This document shows, piece after piece, positions 32,434 to 33,467 of a stretch of DNA of 33,467 bases. Below the pieces are notes generated by a model that saw only the letters and a program-made list of their open reading frames with translations, was not told where the DNA came from and made no database searches. Origin of the DNA: Elusimicrobiota bacterium (GTDB taxonomy: Bacteria; Elusimicrobiota; Elusimicrobia; Elusimicrobiales; UBA9959); the NCBI GenBank assembly GCA_030637365.1, contig DAOWGR010000088.1, positions 1 through 33,467 on the forward strand, written 5' to 3'. The translations under genes and the position numbers were made by a program. Every line of letters starts with the position of its first letter. Position 1 is the stretch's first letter.

Positions 32434-33180
32434 TTATATGGGTTTTAAGAGCGCCGGCCACATGGGAATAAGCGAGCGGACAAAAGCTTTGGTTACGCCG
32501 GACATTGCCGATGAAATATCAAAACCTTCATAACTCATGGACGCCGACCACATGACTGAACCTGTTTCTATGTCCACCATGCGCGATATCAGGGATGTGC
32601 TGGCCGCGGTGGTTACCAAATGGGAATTGGGCACGCCCATAACCGAGCCTTCCGAACGCATAGTGCTGCCGGCCACTTTTTTTACTTTGTTTAGCGAAAT
32701 CCCTTGGGACGCGCTTATAAGATAGCTTGTTGCCGGAGTATTTTCAACTACGGAACCGAGAAACAGCGCGTCCACACCAAGCAAATTGCCGATTTTTTTC
32801 GCGGTGGTTCTGTCAAAACCGCTGGAAGCGGTAAGCTGGTGTTCTTTTAGAATGGAGTCTAATTGTTGGCGTTCAACAACATCTATTCCGTGCGCGAGCA
32901 GGTTTTGAGTCATAAGATCGGCGGCAATATTTCCTTTATGTCCATTGAATGTCATTACGGCGACGCGGCTAATGCCGGAAAAATCAGCTCGCGGGTTAAT
33001 GGCAACCTGCGGAGTGGCGCAGCCCGCGGAAAAAATGGCTATGACTAGTGTAGCAACAAAGAAGTTTTGAAAGTATTTCAGGAATTTAGAATTGTTCCTT
33101 ATTCCTATTTGCCTGGTTGCCGAATTACCTAGTTGCCTAATTATAAGTAGTAGAGGTGTGTTTCTCATTAAATTTTTCAT
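32434..33180 (-). CDS. CsgG-like outer-membrane lipoprotein with repeat-derived N-terminus
   Basis: A 248-residue protein of the CsgG/GNA1162-like group. The core reads ISRVAVMTFNGHKG, then IDVVERQQLDSILKEHQL and IGNLLGVDALFLGSVVE, which is the usual beginning of the family. CsgG forms the curli secretion pore, but many members are just envelope lipoproteins, and no curli gene is nearby. A hydrophobic segment followed by SAGC puts the lipid-attachment cysteine at residue 54, unusually far in. Residues about 15-30 (RQLGNSATRQIGIRNN) are translated from an 8-bp-period DNA repeat. The ATG at 33180 overlaps the stop of the TPR gene and has GAGGG 5 bp upstream; no ATG, GTG or TTG lies between the repeat and the cysteine. 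Confidence 0.75.
   Translation of the reverse strand: MKNLMRNTPLLLIIRQLGNSATRQIGIRNNSKFLKYFQNFFVATLVIAIFSAGCATPQVAINPRADFSGISRVAVMTFNGHKGNIAADLMTQNLLAHGIDVVERQQLDSILKEHQLTASSGFDRTTAKKIGNLLGVDALFLGSVVENTPATSYLISASQGISLNKVKKVAGSTMRSEGSVMGVPNSHLVTTAASTSLISRMVDIETGSVMWSASMSYEGFDISSAMSGVTKAFVRSLIPMWPALLKPI
33110..33141 (-). repeat. Tandem repeat with 8-bp period inside a coding start
   Basis: Four units, read on the plus strand as TGCCTGGT, TGCCGAAT, TACCTAGT and TGCCTAAT. They lie within the reading frame of the CsgG-like gene and code for part of its N-terminal extension. Confidence 0.8.
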
Positions 33181-33467
33181 TTTGCCCTCAAAAAATGAAG
33201 ATGTTTAATCGCGGTCTCGCGCATCTTTTTTTTAACGGCATTATCAAGGCAGGCTTGCCACGCGGATATGGCTTTGTTTTTCAGTCCTTTTTTTTCATAA
33301 ATAAGCCCAAGCATGAAATGAGCTTTGGCCTTTTTGGGGTTTAAACGAACCGCGGTTTCAAAAGCTTTTTGCGCTTCATTTATTTTTTTCAGTTTGCTGT
33401 AAATAAAACCAAGCTGAGTATACAGTTCAACATTTTTTGGCTCTTGTTTTATTTTTTCTTCACTCAT
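33177..33467 (-). CDS. TPR repeat protein (possibly cut by window edge)
   Basis: The 96 visible residues hold two tetratricopeptide repeats: LYTQLGFIYSKLKKINEAQ with AFETAVRLNPK, and AHFMLGLIYEKKGLKNKAI after it. Such repeats bind partner proteins. The frame begins with an ATG at the very edge (33467), so it is not clear whether this is the true start or part of a longer protein. Its stop overlaps the start of the CsgG-like gene (ATGA), which shows translational coupling and an operon with it and perhaps the EF-hand gene. Confidence 0.8.
   Translation of the reverse strand: MSEEKIKQEPKNVELYTQLGFIYSKLKKINEAQKAFETAVRLNPKKAKAHFMLGLIYEKKGLKNKAISAWQACLDNAVKKKMRETAIKHLHFLRAK

Noticed and set aside
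32434..33180. A curli secretion system around the CsgG-like gene
   Set aside because: No CsgA, CsgB, CsgE or CsgF-like gene is near; the TPR and EF-hand neighbours do not fit a curli operon.

Overview
This 33.5 kb window comes from an AT-rich, Gram-negative, double-membraned bacterium. It carries LptF/LptG-type lipopolysaccharide export permeases and a very large outer-membrane beta-barrel protein that ends in phenylalanine. A SprA-like protein next to lpt genes, ordinary but compact housekeeping genes, and many short-period intergenic repeats would suit a little-studied or candidate phylum (Elusimicrobiota- or Omnitrophota-like). That placement is inference; nothing here fixes the taxonomy. 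No rRNA, tRNA, CRISPR array, prophage or insertion sequence is seen.

Layout. Positions 1-3.9 kb: the end of nnrE, a receiver-only response regulator, minimal tilS (minus strand), a GT39-like membrane protein and an orphan Cache sensor. Positions 4.0-7.6 kb: two tandem GH13 alpha-amylase-family enzymes, one with a signal peptide and one cytoplasmic. Positions 8.0-14.2 kb (minus): comF and a 1792-residue SprA-like protein. Positions 14.3-19 kb (plus): lptF, lptG, radC, a macrodomain protein and a YihY-family membrane protein. Positions 19-24.5 kb: a complete ABC sugar importer (binding protein, two permeases, UgpC/MalK-type ATPase, all minus), divergent from a GH130 glycoside phosphorylase. Positions 24.8-29.2 kb: a YgjP-like metallopeptidase, an SLC1 dicarboxylate/amino-acid symporter, a COG2509 FAD protein and an unknown protein. 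Positions 29.5-31.6 kb: two paralogous exported proteins of unknown function. Positions 31.7-33.5 kb (minus): a TPR protein, a CsgG-like lipoprotein and a secreted EF-hand protein with a long, highly charged heptad-repeat tail.

Two themes stand out. One is carbohydrate use: external and internal alpha-glucan enzymes, plus a sugar importer paired with a GH130 phosphorylase that probably acts on beta-mannosides. The other is the cell envelope: LptF/LptG, the SprA-like barrel, the CsgG-like lipoprotein, the paired exported paralogs and the EF-hand protein.

At the DNA level the intergenic gaps are unusual. Several hold tandem repeats with a strict 7- or 8-bp period, one of which runs into the start of a coding sequence. 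Others hold GC-rich palindromes, one of them in two copies, and a nested palindrome flanked by 31-bp direct repeats. Several genes lack a Shine-Dalgarno sequence and have a -10-like hexamer 6-7 bp before the ATG, which suggests leaderless mRNAs.
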